Source: Pseudomonadota bacterium (GTDB lineage: Bacteria > Cyanobacteriota > Vampirovibrionia > Obscuribacterales > Obscuribacteraceae). Taken from it: a stretch of 64,000 nucleotides of DNA. Shown here piece by piece: positions 18,343 to 28,055 of this stretch. The translations under genes were made by a program, and so were the position numbers. Location: assembly GCA_021325555.1 (NCBI GenBank), contig JAJPGY010000034.1, positions 148,266 to 212,265 on the forward strand. Reading direction: 5' to 3'. The stretch's first letter is position 1, and every line of letters starts with the position of its first letter. Under the pieces are notes generated by a model, which was not told where the DNA came from, searched no databases, and worked only from the letters and a program-made list of their open reading frames with translations.

Positions 18343-18801
18343 ATGAAGAAACCTGGTTCCGCCATTGCTATTGCCATTAGTGCGCTCCTTTCTCTTGCTT
18401 CTGCGGCCTCTGCTCAAAATGCGGGGTCAGGATCCATCCGAATAAATATGAATGTGCTGAAGCCGGTTACCTGTCCCCACGCTCCCTTGCAGATCGACCT
18501 TGTCGATGATCGCCCGATTGTGCACGATCATCGCAGCGCCGCTCCGGCGGTTCAATGGTTTGAGATTCCGGTCACGCCACTGGGAGCGGCTGCCAACGAC
18601 GGAGTCCAAACAGTGTCTCTGGGAGGCTTGCCACTGCCTGGAACCGGAGCGAGATATCGTATGGAATCCCCCGCTCACCCAACAGAAATACGGCGCTACC
18701 AGGATGGGCCTGCTCCGTGCACTGCGAGCGCCGCACCTCTGCGGACGAGGACGAGCGTGTTCGGGGTGCTTGAGCATGGCGCCCTGTTTTCCGGGAAGTG
18801 A
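18343..18801 (+). CDS. Small secreted protein of unknown function
   Basis: About 152 residues. ATG 18343 follows a strong GGAGGAAGCG. The first 24 residues are a Sec signal (AIAIAISALLSLASAASA, cleavage before QN). The mature part has few cysteines, several Pro/His clusters and no domain that I recognise. An upstream in-frame ATG at 18331 overlaps the ribosome binding site and is less likely. The segment after it, 18802-19053, holds only a short open tail (ending TGA near 19033) with no start; it may be the remnant of another gene. Confidence 0.6.
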   Translation: MKKPGSAIAIAISALLSLASAASAQNAGSGSIRINMNVLKPVTCPHAPLQIDLVDDRPIVHDHRSAAPAVQWFEIPVTPLGAAANDGVQTVSLGGLPLPGTGARYRMESPAHPTEIRRYQDGPAPCTASAAPLRTRTSVFGVLEHGALFSGK

Positions 18802-19053
18802 CACGATATTTTCATTTCAGGCTCTTCGGGCCATCGCATGGACGCTTTCATCGAATTCTGATACTGCCTCTGGTGCTAAAAGAATGAGGAGCGGGCTACG
18901 TGCTTATGCCTGCGAGTCGAGTAATAATCCCCTTGCCTTAGATTCCAGCGGGTGCCCTCATTAAGGAGGCTCGTCGGGAACTCGAGCTGGTCAAAGTGTT
19001 GTTGCTGCAAGCGCCACTGGTGCATGTTTATTGACTACAAATGTCGCCTTGTA

Positions 19054-20244
19054 TCATGGACAGGGGAGAATTCTGACCAGGACAGGCGAAACAAAGGAGC
19101 GAAGTTCCTCATCGCGAACCGGTCCGAAGCGAAGACATGCTTCCAGCAGCGAGCCCGGATGCCACCGCCCCCTGTCGATGTGGCACCAGTAAGCGGAGAG
19201 ATAGTTCTGCAGATACTTGCGGCTGATGCCCTGATAGTGCTCGTGCACAAACTTGATCAAAGTTTGCACCAGCGTCTCTGTTGCGGCTGTATGCTCCGCC
19301 CGGACGCTAAAGTGCTGATCGCCGATCTTCTGGCAGGACGCGGTCGTGTCATCGATCGTGCGGAGATAGCGGTCGCCTGCCCGGCGGCGGACATGGCCTG
19401 CCAACTCCAGGAAGGTCAAAAGTGCAGACACTTCACCGGCGGGCAAGCCGGTGCGCGCGCATATGGCGTCGAAGTGAACCTCCTGCCCCATCAGGGCCTC
19501 ATATACTTTCTCCTCATGGGCAGACGTAGGGTGAAAGTCTATCGCTGGTCCGGGCTGGGCCTTCTCGAGGGTGTCCTCTGCCGGCAGACGCCAAGCATCT
19601 TTCCCACAGTCAATCTCCAAGGCAAAGTTGCTGGGACATCCCGACGCGGCGCTCGTTGCCCTGCCAGCAGGGGAGTTGGCACCTTCTTCCTGCGCCGGAA
19701 AGCTCCTTGCCATGTGCTCTTCTTCGGCAAGCGGGTGAGCTCTAGCTGGTGTTTCCCGGCTGCGCTTACAGATGACGGGAGAGAAAAGCAAAGAGGGGAC
19801 AGCGCAGGCGTTGTCCCCCAGCTCATTGTGAATTACCATCGCCAGCTTATTGAAGATGTGCCAAGCTGTGGAGTAGGCGATCCCAGCAAGTTTGTGAAAC
19901 TGGCACGAGCTCATAATAACCCCTTGCTCCATGAACCAGATGGCCGCCAGCCAAGGCCGAGGTAGCCGGACGTGGTGGAAAAACGTTCCTGCCGTCAGCC
20001 AGGTAGGCTGTCGGCAGTGTCTGCAATAGACAACCCTAGCTGAGGATGCTGTTTCTAGAGCCTGACTGCCACAATGGCGACACTTGATGATGCCGTCCTG
20101 GCGGGCTCTTTTGCATAACTCTTCTAGACAGTCCCGGCTGGTGGGAAACCGTGCGTTGAACTGCTGCCATAGCTCGGTTAGCAACGTTTGTGAGCTTGGC
20201 TGCAGTTGTGTAGGAGATTCTGGAAGAGGGATTTGGTCATTCAC
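19054..20244 (-). CDS. Transposase-derived zinc-ribbon/winged-helix protein, copy A
   Basis: 396 residues. Residues 55-77 form a zinc ribbon (C-x2-C at 55/58 and 74/77). Residues 84-135 (TAGTFFHHVRLPRPWLAAIW ... AYSTAWHIFNKL) match the helical N-terminal region of IS1595/ISXO2 transposases. Residues 338-360 (QGISRKYLQNYLSAYW and following) match their C-terminal tail. The DDE nuclease between them is missing. In its place are a low-complexity linker and, at about 243-297, a winged helix close to the DprA C-terminal domain (ARTGLPAGEVSALL, then LELAGHVRRRAGDRYLR). GTG 20244 has GGAG 8 bases upstream. No terminal inverted repeats are seen. It is about half identical to the protein at 62425-63612. 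DNA binding is probable; transposition is not. Confidence 0.82.
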   Translation of the reverse strand: MNDQIPLPESPTQLQPSSQTLLTELWQQFNARFPTSRDCLEELCKRARQDGIIKCRHCGSQALETASSARVVYCRHCRQPTWLTAGTFFHHVRLPRPWLAAIWFMEQGVIMSSCQFHKLAGIAYSTAWHIFNKLAMVIHNELGDNACAVPSLLFSPVICKRSRETPARAHPLAEEEHMARSFPAQEEGANSPAGRATSAASGCPSNFALEIDCGKDAWRLPAEDTLEKAQPGPAIDFHPTSAHEEKVYEALMGQEVHFDAICARTGLPAGEVSALLTFLELAGHVRRRAGDRYLRTIDDTTASCQKIGDQHFSVRAEHTAATETLVQTLIKFVHEHYQGISRKYLQNYLSAYWCHIDRGRWHPGSLLEACLRFGPVRDEELRSFVSPVLVRILPCP

Positions 20245-20267
20245 AGGCAGCTCTCCAGCGTGTATCT

Positions 20268-20396
20268 AATAAACGATCGCCAGCGGCAAAAGGTTCAAAG
20301 GAGATTGATAAATTCTTGGAACAGCACGCTAAATTTAAGCTCACCAACAAGCGAGGGCATTTCTCTGGAAGACTTAACCGATATCGGCAAAACTTT
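20268..20396 (-). promoter_or_regulatory. Conserved upstream block of copy A
   Basis: Three short blocks are shared, in the same order and orientation, with the region upstream of copy B: TAAACGATCG; GGTTCAAAGGAGATTGATAAATT; and ACCGATATCGGCAAAA. The last contains the 10-bp palindrome CCGATATCGG (20378-20387). Read on the minus strand the middle block offers TTGAAC and, 19 bases on, TTTATT as weak promoter elements. Conservation in otherwise unlike non-coding DNA suggests a promoter plus operator. Confidence 0.55.
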
Positions 20397-20775
20397 GGCC
20401 GGGCTCGTCCAACCGACGCGGATTCGCCCGACCGGTAGTTGGTAGCTTGATGACTCAAGCCGATACAGTTATATGAAACCTGACTTAGACCTTAGCAGCT
20501 GCAGCTACGCGGTAATCATCTCTCATCAAGGAGCACCGCAGGTCGCTGTGTTCAAGCAGGTGAGCTCGATCACTACAAACTGGTGGCTGCCTTAGTCTCG
20601 ACAGAAAATTTATGACGAGCACTCCCAAGACCTTTGCTGCCACCGAACGTTGGCAAAAAGGGACAGCCTATTTGTCACGACTCCACGGCCCGACGACCCA
20701 CTAGGCGGGGACCGTCTCTCACCGATCGTAGTGGCATAGTCAAGAAACCCCGCCCACTCGATCCCGCTAAGATCC
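20397..20775. other. Non-coding stretch, nothing recognised
   Basis: No coding frame with credible composition and no repeat or RNA gene was found. AGCTGCAGCT near 20498 is a short palindrome of unknown meaning. Confidence 0.4.
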
Positions 20776-21486
20776 TCATTTCAATTTGCCGGATTCCGAG
20801 CTTCGGGATAGCTTGGCGGCCCTGGCCTTCTTCCCACCTTTCAGGCAGGACTCCTCCGTCTGCAGCAGATCGTAATCCTGTTTAAGGCGCTTGAATTCCG
20901 CAGCCAGCTGTTGCTCCTGATCGCCGCGGGGAGCGTCGCTCTGCAGGTGCTTTGCCACCACAGCCGCCGTTGCCTTGTTCCGGGAGAGCTTGTTCTCTTC
21001 CTGTCGCGGGGCCGTTTCCGCTCCCCCCACGCGATGAAGGTCGGGGGCCATCATCCAGGAGTAAGAGGAGGCTTCAGCTTGAGTCAAGTTCAAGGCGCCG
21101 CACATGCGCGGCGGCCGAATGCCCGGCTGGTGAAACCGTTCCACGTGCAGGGCATATTTCTGCGCCATCTGATCGTCGGTGGCCTTGTTGGCATGACATT
21201 CACCCGCCATCTGCTGGAACTTCTGCAAACGCAGGTTGTATGCGGTGGCGTGAGCTTTGAATTTGTCGAAATCGGACTGGTCGATCCTGAGAGCGGATTG
21301 ATATTCGCTGGCGCTGACTTTGTGCGGGAAAACGCTGGGGCCAATATGCTCGAGAACCTCCGCTTCTCCCTCGAGCCTCTTGGCCTGGGCAAGCTGCTGC
21401 TGCGAAAGCGAGTGAAGCTCTCTTGTCCTACGTAGGTACTGGTAGCCTTCGTTGATCAGGGACCGAGCCGAGTCGATTCGCTGTTA
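20776..21486 (-). pseudogene. Broken coiled-coil protein gene
   Basis: An open frame of about 235 codons runs from 21483 down to the stop at 20776. It is rich in Gln, Glu, Lys and Leu, with heptad-like segments near both ends (ELHSLSQQQLAQAKRLEGEA; LAAEFKRLKQDYDLLQTEE). Its natural 5' end is interrupted: ATG-TAA (21487-21489, 21484-21486) sits directly before CAG CGA ATC, and no ATG, GTG or TTG follows until 21228. The simplest reading is a nonsense mutation in a longer gene, possibly the one whose TPR part remains at 21569-21879. A shorter protein starting at TTG 21228 (150 residues) cannot be excluded. Function unknown. Confidence 0.5.
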
Positions 21487-21568
21487 CATCTGCGAGCCGC
21501 CGGCCTGCCCTCTGCTTTCCTACGCCTTCGCCGCATAAAACCCGCCGGCAACTGCACGAACAAAGCGA

Positions 21569-21879
21569 TCAGAAACAAATCCGCGTCGGCGAAATCCGGG
21601 GATCGCAATACTCCTCCAGCGTGCCGGGGAGGTCCTTCAGCTTCTCCAGCGTCCGTCCCGTGTATAGATGGATCTGCTGATTGTTCAGAGTGCCCTGTTC
21701 AGCCTTGTTGAAGAGCTCCGCCGCCGCATGATAGTGCCTGGCATTGTACTGCTTGAGTCCTTCGCTCAACGGGCTGGCCGTCGCCGGCTGCTGCGCGGAC
21801 AGGCTGACAACAGCAAGGCACAGGCAAGCGATGTAGTGAGAGACGCCGTGCGCCTGTTACCGTTTTGCCAAAGTGGCAT
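21569..21879 (-). pseudogene. Frameshifted exported TPR protein remnant
   Basis: ATG 21879, preceded by AGGAAACAGC, begins a signal peptide (LTTSLACALLLSAC) but that frame stops soon after. The neighbouring frame carries the continuation: an alternative signal core (CLCLAVVSLSAQQ), then SEGLKQYNARHYHAAAELF and LYTGRTLEKLKDLPGTLEEY, a recognisable TPR unit that stops abruptly at 21569. One frameshift plus a truncated 3' end indicate a decayed gene. Together with the broken frame at 20776-21486 it may be the two ends of a single lost protein. Confidence 0.55.
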
Positions 21880-21984
21880 GCTGTTTCCTGCCTGACCATC
21901 TGCCGGCAGCCTCCCGATGAAACAACTTGTCTTCTATTGAAGACGTTGGATTCGGCGCCTTGGTCCAGGGTGGCGGTCAAGCGG

Positions 21985-24900
21985 CTATTCCTCGCCGTAG
22001 GCGCCGCCGCCGGGCGTTTCGATGACAAAGACATCGCCGGGGCTCATCTCGACGATCGCGGTTCCCGGAAGCTCCTCGCTGGACCCGTCCGCGCGCTCGA
22101 CGTGGTTGCGTCCGGTGGAAGCGTCGCCGCCGCCCGCGATCCCGTAGGGGGGAACTGCTCGGCGGCCGGACAGGATCGCCGCCGTCATCTTCTCCAGAAA
22201 CTTGATGCGGCGAATCACACCGCAGCCGCCGCGGTGAAGGCCCTTGCCGCCGCTGCCGGGACGGATGGCGAAACCTTCCACCAGCACCGGGAAGCGCACC
22301 TCCAGCACTTCAGGATCGGTCAACCGGGAGTTTGTCATATGCGTGTGGACAGCATCCGTTCCATTGAAGCCCGGGCCCGCCCCTGAGCCGCCGCAGATTG
22401 TCTCGTAGTACTGGTAGCGCTCGTTGCCGAAGGTGAAGTTATTCATGGTGCCCTGCGAGGCGGCCAGCACTCCGAGGGCGGCGAACATGGCGTCCGTGAT
22501 CACCTGCGACGTCTCGACGTTGCCGGCCACGACGGCGGCCGGATAGCTCGGGCTGAGCATAGAGCCCTCCGGAATGACGATCTCCAGCGGCTTCATGCAG
22601 CCGTAATTGAGCGGAAGCTCGTCTTCGGCCAGCGTGCGGAAAACATAGAGGACGGCTGCTTTGCAAACGGCCGACGGGGCGTTGAAGTTGGTGGGCAGCT
22701 GCATTGATGTGCCGGTGAAATCGATGCGCGCGCTCTGCCGCGTCTTGTTGATGGAGATGGCGACTTGAATCCGGCTGCCGTCGTCCAGCGGGTAAGTGAA
22801 GCTCCCGTCGTGGAGGCGGCCTATCCCGCGGCGCACCGATGCCTCAGCGTTATTCTGCACGTGCTGCATATAGGCCAGGACTGTCTGCAGCCCGTAATAG
22901 CCGACCATCTTGCGCAGCTCCTGCACGCCCCGCTCGTTTGCCGCCACCTGCGCCCGCAGATCGGCGATGTTCTGGGCCGGGTTCCTTGCCGGATACTTCC
23001 CCGCGGTCAGGAGTTTCTCGACCTGCTCTTCCAGGAAGCGCCCGTCGGCCACGATTGGCTCGTTGTCTATGAGGACGCCTTCCTCCTCGACTGATGTGCT
23101 GTTGGGCGGCATGGAGCCCGGCGTCGCTCCACCTATGTCCGCATGGTGCCCCCGCGAGGCCACGTAGAAAATGATCTGCTTTTCCGTCTCATCGAACACC
23201 GGGGTTATGACCGTGATGTCGGGAAGGTGCGTGCCGCCGTTGTACGGGTTGTTCTGGGCATAGACGTTGCCCGGCCGGAACTCGGAGGCGCGCGCGGCGA
23301 TGAGGCTTTGCACGCTTTCGCTCATCGAGCCCAGATGCACGGGCATGTGCGGCGCGTTGGCTACCAGCTGTCCCCGGTGATCGAAGACGGCGCACGAGAA
23401 ATCCAGCCTTTCTTTGATGTTGACCGATGAGCTGGTGTTCTGCAGGGCAAATCCCATCTGCTCGGCTATCGCCATGAAGAGGTTGTTGAAGATCTCCAGT
23501 TTCACCGGATCGACATCGGTCGCGTACCTGCGTTTGCCGGCCAGCCCGTAGTCCGCAAAGCTGTGCGCGAGCCCGCGGCGTCGCAGAATCAGATGAGCGC
23601 GGTTGGTGAGAACAGCCTGCCAGCCAGGCTCAATCACGTTGGTCCCGGTTGCCTCGACTATGATGGCGGGCCCGTTCACCAGATCACCGGGCTCCAGCTT
23701 GTCGCGGCTGAAAATCGGCGTGTCATGCCAGCGATTGAAGGAAAACATCTTGACCGTGGCGATGGGCTTGGGCCCTCTGAACTCCTGCTTGAAACCCAAT
23801 TCCTCCCCGAGCTGCGGCGCTTCGCCCACCACCTCCAGGGTGAGACATTCGACAACGAGGGCCTTTTCATCCGCCGCAAAGCCGAAGCGCTTGCGGTAGA
23901 TCCGCTCGAACTCGGTTCTCATCTCGCGCGTGCTTCCGAAACCTACGATGAGCGCCGTGTCCGTTCCCTCATATCTGATGTGGACCTTGCGCACGAGCCT
24001 GACCTTGAGGTCCGGTACGCCCTGAGCAGCAAGCTCTTTCTGGCCCTCCGACTCCAGCGCCGCGAAGGATTGTTCCAGCTCGGGCATGAGGTCTTCGTCG
24101 AGCTTCGCCTCTATCGCCTTCTGCTTCATCACCACCACGTCAGCCAGCCCCAGCCCGTAAGCTGAAAGAACGCCGGCATAAGGATGGATGAGGATCTGCG
24201 ACATACCCAGCGAGTCCGCCAGCAGGCAGGCATGCTGCCCACCGGCGCCGCCGAAGCAGCAGAGGGCATAGTCCGTGATGTCATAGCCCTTCTGGATGGA
24301 GATCTTTTTGATCGCGTTAGCCATCCGTTCGATCGCGATCGCCAGAAATCCTTCCGCGACCTGCTCAGGGACGCGATCATCGCCGGTCGCTTTCTTGATC
24401 TCCTCGGCGAGCCCGGCGAACTTCCGCCTCACCACCTCCGCGTCGATCGGCTGTTTCCCGTCTTCTCCGAACACGGCCGGAAAAAAGTCCGGCTGCAATT
24501 TACCGACCATAACATTGCAGTCGGTGACCGTCAGCGGTCCGTCTTTACGGTAGCAGGCGGGGCCCGGGTCCGCGCCCGCCGACTGCGGCCCCACGCGATA
24601 ACGCTCACCGTCGAAGAAACAGATGGAGCCACCACCGGCGGCCACAGTGTTTATCGACATCATCGGTGCTCGTATGCGCACGCCGCCGATCTCCGTCTCG
24701 TACACGCGCTCCAGCTCGCCGGCATATAAGGACACGTCGGTCGAGGTTCCACCCATGTCAAAGGTGATGATCTTATCGAACCCGGCCAGTTCGCTCGTCT
24801 TTACGGCGCCGACAATGCCGCCGGCCGGACCGGACAGAATGCTGTCCTTGCCGTGGAAGTGCTCCGCTTCCGCGAGTCCTCCGTTAGATTGCATGAACAT

Positions 24901-25596
24901 CAAGCGCGTGCTGCCAAGCTCTGATGCCACCTGCCGCACGTATCTCCGCAAGATGGGTGAGAGGTACGCGTCGGCAACCGTGGTCGAGCCGCGGCTGACC
25001 AGCTTGATTAGCGGGCTTGCGGTGTGCGAGACGGCTATCTCGGTGAAACCAATTTCGGTGGCAATGGCCGCCAGCTGCTGCTCATGCTCCGGATAACGAT
25101 AGCCGTGCATGAGGACGATGGCGCAGGATCGTATTCCCGCGTCGAAGGCCGCCGCAAGCTTTTTGCGGGCAGCCGTTCTATCGAGGGGCCGGATGACCTT
25201 GCCCTCCGCCCCTGTACGCTCGTCGATCTCCACGACCTGCTCGTAGAGCATCTCCGGCAGCACAATCTGCCGGGCAAATATGTGCGGGCGGTTCTGGTAA
25301 CCAATTCGCAGCGCATCGCCAAAGCCCCGCGTGATGACCAGCACGGTCCGCTCGCCCTTGCGCTCCAAAAGCGCATTGGTAGCCACAGTCGTGCCCATCT
25401 TGACGGCCGCTATCTTATCGGCTGGGATAGGTGCCTGTGCCGGAAGTCCCAGCACGTCGCGGATGCCCTGTATGGATGCGTCCCGATAGCGCCCGGGATT
25501 CTCGGACAATAGCTTGCGGATCTCGATTTTTCCACCGGGACCTCGGGCCACGACGTCCGTAAACGTGCCGCCCCTATCGATCCAGAACTGCCACAT
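21985..25596 (-). CDS. Fused hydantoinase/5-oxoprolinase (HyuA-HyuB)
   Basis: 1203-residue ATP-dependent amidohydrolase in which HyuA and HyuB are one chain, as in eukaryotic-type 5-oxoprolinase. The HyuA half starts [15 protein letters not shown] and has the ASKHA phosphate motifs ([13 protein letters not shown] at about 280) and GGAGGQHA. The HyuB half begins near residue 690 ([20 protein letters not shown]) with [39 protein letters not shown] and, near the end, [15 protein letters not shown]. Substrate could be 5-oxoproline or a hydantoin; the sequence does not decide. It stands alone, on the same strand as the broken genes downstream. Confidence 0.92.
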   Translation of the reverse strand: MWQFWIDRGGTFTDVVARGPGGKIEIRKLLSENPGRYRDASIQGIRDVLGLPAQAPIPADKIAAVKMGTTVATNALLERKGERTVLVITRGFGDALRIGYQNRPHIFARQIVLPEMLYEQVVEIDERTGAEGKVIRPLDRTAARKKLAAAFDAGIRSCAIVLMHGYRYPEHEQQLAAIATEIGFTEIAVSHTASPLIKLVSRGSTTVADAYLSPILRRYVRQVASELGSTRLMFMQSNGGLAEAEHFHGKDSILSGPAGGIVGAVKTSELAGFDKIITFDMGGTSTDVSLYAGELERVYETEIGGVRIRAPMMSINTVAAGGGSICFFDGERYRVGPQSAGADPGPACYRKDGPLTVTDCNVMVGKLQPDFFPAVFGEDGKQPIDAEVVRRKFAGLAEEIKKATGDDRVPEQVAEGFLAIAIERMANAIKKISIQKGYDITDYALCCFGGAGGQHACLLADSLGMSQILIHPYAGVLSAYGLGLADVVVMKQKAIEAKLDEDLMPELEQSFAALESEGQKELAAQGVPDLKVRLVRKVHIRYEGTDTALIVGFGSTREMRTEFERIYRKRFGFAADEKALVVECLTLEVVGEAPQLGEELGFKQEFRGPKPIATVKMFSFNRWHDTPIFSRDKLEPGDLVNGPAIIVEATGTNVIEPGWQAVLTNRAHLILRRRGLAHSFADYGLAGKRRYATDVDPVKLEIFNNLFMAIAEQMGFALQNTSSSVNIKERLDFSCAVFDHRGQLVANAPHMPVHLGSMSESVQSLIAARASEFRPGNVYAQNNPYNGGTHLPDITVITPVFDETEKQIIFYVASRGHHADIGGATPGSMPPNSTSVEEEGVLIDNEPIVADGRFLEEQVEKLLTAGKYPARNPAQNIADLRAQVAANERGVQELRKMVGYYGLQTVLAYMQHVQNNAEASVRRGIGRLHDGSFTYPLDDGSRIQVAISINKTRQSARIDFTGTSMQLPTNFNAPSAVCKAAVLYVFRTLAEDELPLNYGCMKPLEIVIPEGSMLSPSYPAAVVAGNVETSQVITDAMFAALGVLAASQGTMNNFTFGNERYQYYETICGGSGAGPGFNGTDAVHTHMTNSRLTDPEVLEVRFPVLVEGFAIRPGSGGKGLHRGGCGVIRRIKFLEKMTAAILSGRRAVPPYGIAGGGDASTGRNHVERADGSSEELPGTAIVEMSPGDVFVIETPGGGAYGEE

Positions 25597-25918
25597 GGGG
25601 AGCGCTTCATTGTGAGCCGACTACGCGCATCAACCATACATCATCCGGCGCCCGGCCGTCCCGGCAATTCATGAAAAGATACCTGTTCGGCAGGCGAGGC
25701 AGGCGCCCCCGGATCGATCGCTGCCGCAACGAGGCGGGCACGGATGAAAAGCTGGCCGAGCCGGGGCGGGACCGGTGGGGTGGGCGGCAGAGCGGGGAAT
25801 ATTCCTGAGCGTCCGCTTGCTGTCAAGAATGCTCCCGAGGGTGCCCATAAATTTCCAGGTCTGATTCCGTGAAAGACCTGCCAGCCGGTGCTTTGAGGCT
25901 TGAAGCGCCGTTATCAGG
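25597..25918. other. Non-coding stretch upstream of hyuAB
   Basis: 322 bases, GC-rich, with no credible gene. The hyuAB promoter should lie here, but no convincing boxes were seen on the minus strand. Confidence 0.4.
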
Positions 25919-26445
25919 GTGCAGCGCAACCTGCCCAACCTGCGCGCCCTTTCGCGAAAGAGGCTATTGCGGACTACCCGGGGGACGGTGGATCACCGGC
26001 TGGCGCTTGACCAGGAGACGGAGTGCAAGCACTGGTTGCGCGACGAGGGGACGGAGCTTAACCGCCTGGTTGGCCGGATAAAGGAGCGACGGCGGTCGCT
26101 TATGGGCGTCTTCCCGGGCCGGGACGGATCCGGCGGAACCGGCGCCACCGTGCGCATCATCGAGGCGCTCGATTATGACATGAGGATCTTCCAGGCGCTG
26201 CCTATCGGGCCGCCCACCACCGAGGAGCTGGAGCACCCTTACCTCTTTCCTGACAGAAGAGCGGACGCCGAAATTCGGCCAGTAAGGGTGTTCGACCGCA
26301 ACTGGGCGGAGCGCCTGCTGGCGGAACCGGTGATGAGCCTGACCAAGCGGCACGGGATCACTCATCCTGCGCCCAGATGAGGGCGTTCGAGCGGCTGCTT
26401 GCCGGTGCGGCGACGGTGCTGGTGAAAATATGGCAGGGCATTATG
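25919..26445 (+). pseudogene. Decayed polyphosphate kinase 2 gene
   Basis: The main frame (25919-26380) reads like PPK2: RRRSLMGVFPGRDGSGGTGA aligns with the family Walker A (normally G-x-D-x-x-G-K-x-G), followed by EALDYDMRIFQAL, PTTEELEHPYLF and VFDRNWAERLLAEPV (family: FDRSWYGRVLVE). In another frame from about 26362 the next family block appears: SSCAQMRAFERLLAG then TVLVKIW. The catalytic lysine is Gly here, a frameshift separates the blocks, and the rest of the family is missing where the convergent TPR gene begins. The ancestor would have transferred phosphate between polyphosphate and nucleotides. Confidence 0.7.
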
Positions 26446-27172
26446 ACTGATCCGATCTGGCGTCCTCATCGCCGCCGCGCATGCGGGCCTCCAGCAGCAA
26501 AGCCTCCGCCTGGCGGCCTGTGAGTTTCAGGAGCCGGCAAAAGTTATCGAGAATCGGCAGCAGATCTGTCTCGTCTACCGCCTCGGGACGGCTTTCGGCG
26601 AGCGTCTCCATGGTCGAGAAGGCCCTGCGCAGATAAGACTCGCCGACCTCAAAGCGTTTCTGGCTGTTGTAGATGGCGGCCAGGTTGTTGTAAGTCTTCG
26701 CTACCTCCAGCTCCATGCCCGCCCGTTGCTGGTAAATGGCCAGCGCTCGCAGCGCGCACTTCTCGGCCAACGCGAACTGGCTGCCGAACAGGTATGACAG
26801 TGAAAGAAGTCCGGCTACCCTCGCCATCGCCGGATCGTCGGCGGCGACCCGGGGCGCAATCGTGTCGCGGAGGCGCTCGAGCAACAACTGCGCCGGCCGC
26901 CACTGGCCATCCGCCAGCATGGATTGGGCCAGTTCATACATGGTCTCGACGGAGCGGCCCTCGCCAGCTTCAGCCCTGTGGGCAGGGAGCGCGCTTGCCT
27001 TTGGAGGTCCAGCCTCGCGCGCGGACCGCCGCGTGCCGGTTCCCGCTCGCTCGGCAGAACCGGAGGGGCAGCCATGCCCTCGTGCCTGATCGCCGATTAA
27101 TTCCAGATCCGGCAGCCTGAAGGCCTGTGGCGCTGCCGGCTCCGTCATCGGCTGGCTCATTGGCTGTAACAT
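26441..27172 (-). CDS. TPR-containing cytoplasmic protein
   Basis: 243 residues from ATG 27172, which has GAGGAG 6 bases upstream. The first 85 residues are Pro/Ala/Arg-rich and probably disordered. The rest forms TPR-like pairs: MYELAQSMLADGQWRPAQLL, LLSLSYLFGSQFALAEKCAL and YNNLAAIYNSQKRFEVGESYL. No signal peptide is seen. It follows the 94-residue gene by 26 bases, so the two form an operon. The open frame continues upstream to 27508 but overlaps that gene. A scaffold or regulator role is the most that can be said. Confidence 0.75.
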   Translation of the reverse strand: MLQPMSQPMTEPAAPQAFRLPDLELIGDQARGHGCPSGSAERAGTGTRRSAREAGPPKASALPAHRAEAGEGRSVETMYELAQSMLADGQWRPAQLLLERLRDTIAPRVAADDPAMARVAGLLSLSYLFGSQFALAEKCALRALAIYQQRAGMELEVAKTYNNLAAIYNSQKRFEVGESYLRRAFSTMETLAESRPEAVDETDLLPILDNFCRLLKLTGRQAEALLLEARMRGGDEDARSDQS

Positions 27173-27198
27173 TCTGACTCCTCGCCGTTTTCGTCCGG

Positions 27199-27483
27199 CT
27201 ATCGGCTGGCGGCTTCGAACAGCTCCGAGTGCTTGAAAGAATAAACCGACCAGCTGTTGATCCTCAACCCGTCCGTATGCGAAAGCTCTTCCCGGTCGGC
27301 CGGCCGACCGCCGCGCGCTGCCGCAGCCGCTTTGTTTGCCAGTTCCACCGCCGCGACCAGCTTCTGGAAATCGCTGCGGCTTAACGTGTGAAAGACATGA
27401 TCCAGGACCTCCGCCGCTCCCGCGATGTCGCCGCAGCGGATCTTCTCCACAATGCTCCTGGCAGCGCCGTTTATGTTGCTCAT
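27199..27483 (-). CDS. Small alpha-helical protein, unknown
   Basis: 94 residues starting at ATG 27483 with GGAG 8 bases upstream. It looks like one helical bundle (IVEKIRCGDIAGAAEVLDHV, LSRSDFQKLVAAVELANKAA) with a polar tail. No signal peptide, membrane segment or known motif. It is the first gene of a two-gene operon with the TPR protein, which suggests they work together. Confidence 0.6.
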   Translation of the reverse strand: MSNINGAARSIVEKIRCGDIAGAAEVLDHVFHTLSRSDFQKLVAAVELANKAAAAARGGRPADREELSHTDGLRINSWSVYSFKHSELFEAASR

Positions 27484-27621
27484 TAGTAAAACTCCAGCGG
27501 AGCTCCAACCACAGGGGCGGAGAATAAATGGATTTTGTGGAAAAAACGTGAAGCGCCGTCTGGTGTTAAACTACTAGCGGGTCGTCGGGCGGTTCGACGG
27601 CAGAACCCGGGAATGGGAATT

Positions 27622-28035
27622 ATGAAACGTGAAAGTTTCTGGCTGCTCGCCGTGGTCGCTCAGTTGATCCTGGTGTGCGTGCCGGCAAGGGCTGACGATG
27701 GCTCTGGATCAAGCGTCCTGTCCAGGGTCGTCGCCGTGCCGAAAGGGGCTGCCGGCGTCGTCTGCGGCGTGATGCTGGGAGTGCCTATCCGCACGGGCAA
27801 GTACATTTGCTCGGAGAGCCATCGGATGACCCAGACCCTTCTCGATGATTTTGGCGGCCCGGGGCTGGCGAACATGACGATGGCCAGGCCCGTGGGAATT
27901 GCCTATGGCATTGCCAGCGGTACCGTGCTCGGGCTGATCAGGGGCGTGCAATACGGCGTTGAATACGGTGTTGAGGAGCCGTTCAGCAAGAAGTCGATCG
28001 GCATTGGAGAGCCTTGCTCCGTCTCGACTCCTTAA
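27622..28035 (+). CDS. Secreted Gly-rich small protein, unknown
   Basis: About 137 residues. A Sec signal (ESFWLLAVVAQLILVCVPARA) precedes a mature part with a Val/Gly-rich stretch (VVAVPKGAAGVVCGVMLGVP) and repeated small-residue segments (GIAYGIASGTVLGLIRGVQ, YGVEYGVEE). The pattern suggests membrane- or lipid-associated helices with glycine zippers. ATG 27622 is chosen; ATG 27613 is possible. Two cysteines remain in the mature chain. No known family recognised. It diverges from the 94-residue gene. Confidence 0.6.
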   Translation: MKRESFWLLAVVAQLILVCVPARADDGSGSSVLSRVVAVPKGAAGVVCGVMLGVPIRTGKYICSESHRMTQTLLDDFGGPGLANMTMARPVGIAYGIASGTVLGLIRGVQYGVEYGVEEPFSKKSIGIGEPCSVSTP

Positions 28036-28055
28036 TGCAGCCGGCCCGGCAACTC

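Noticed and set aside
18960..19035. Short open tail reading AGALIKEARRELELVKVLLL then stop
   Set aside because: Coherent but preceded at once by a stop and with no start; too short to call.
18952..19965. 337-codon plus-strand frame opposite chimera A
   Set aside because: Chimera A has recognisable domains and a close paralogue; the opposite frame is not kept in copy B.
19054..20244. Active IS1595 insertion sequence
   Set aside because: No terminal inverted repeats or target duplications are seen, the flanks of the two copies differ downstream, and the nuclease domain is missing.
26378..26440. Separate small gene starting MRAFERLLAG
   Set aside because: It matches the next block of PPK2 in a shifted frame and is better read as part of the pseudogene.
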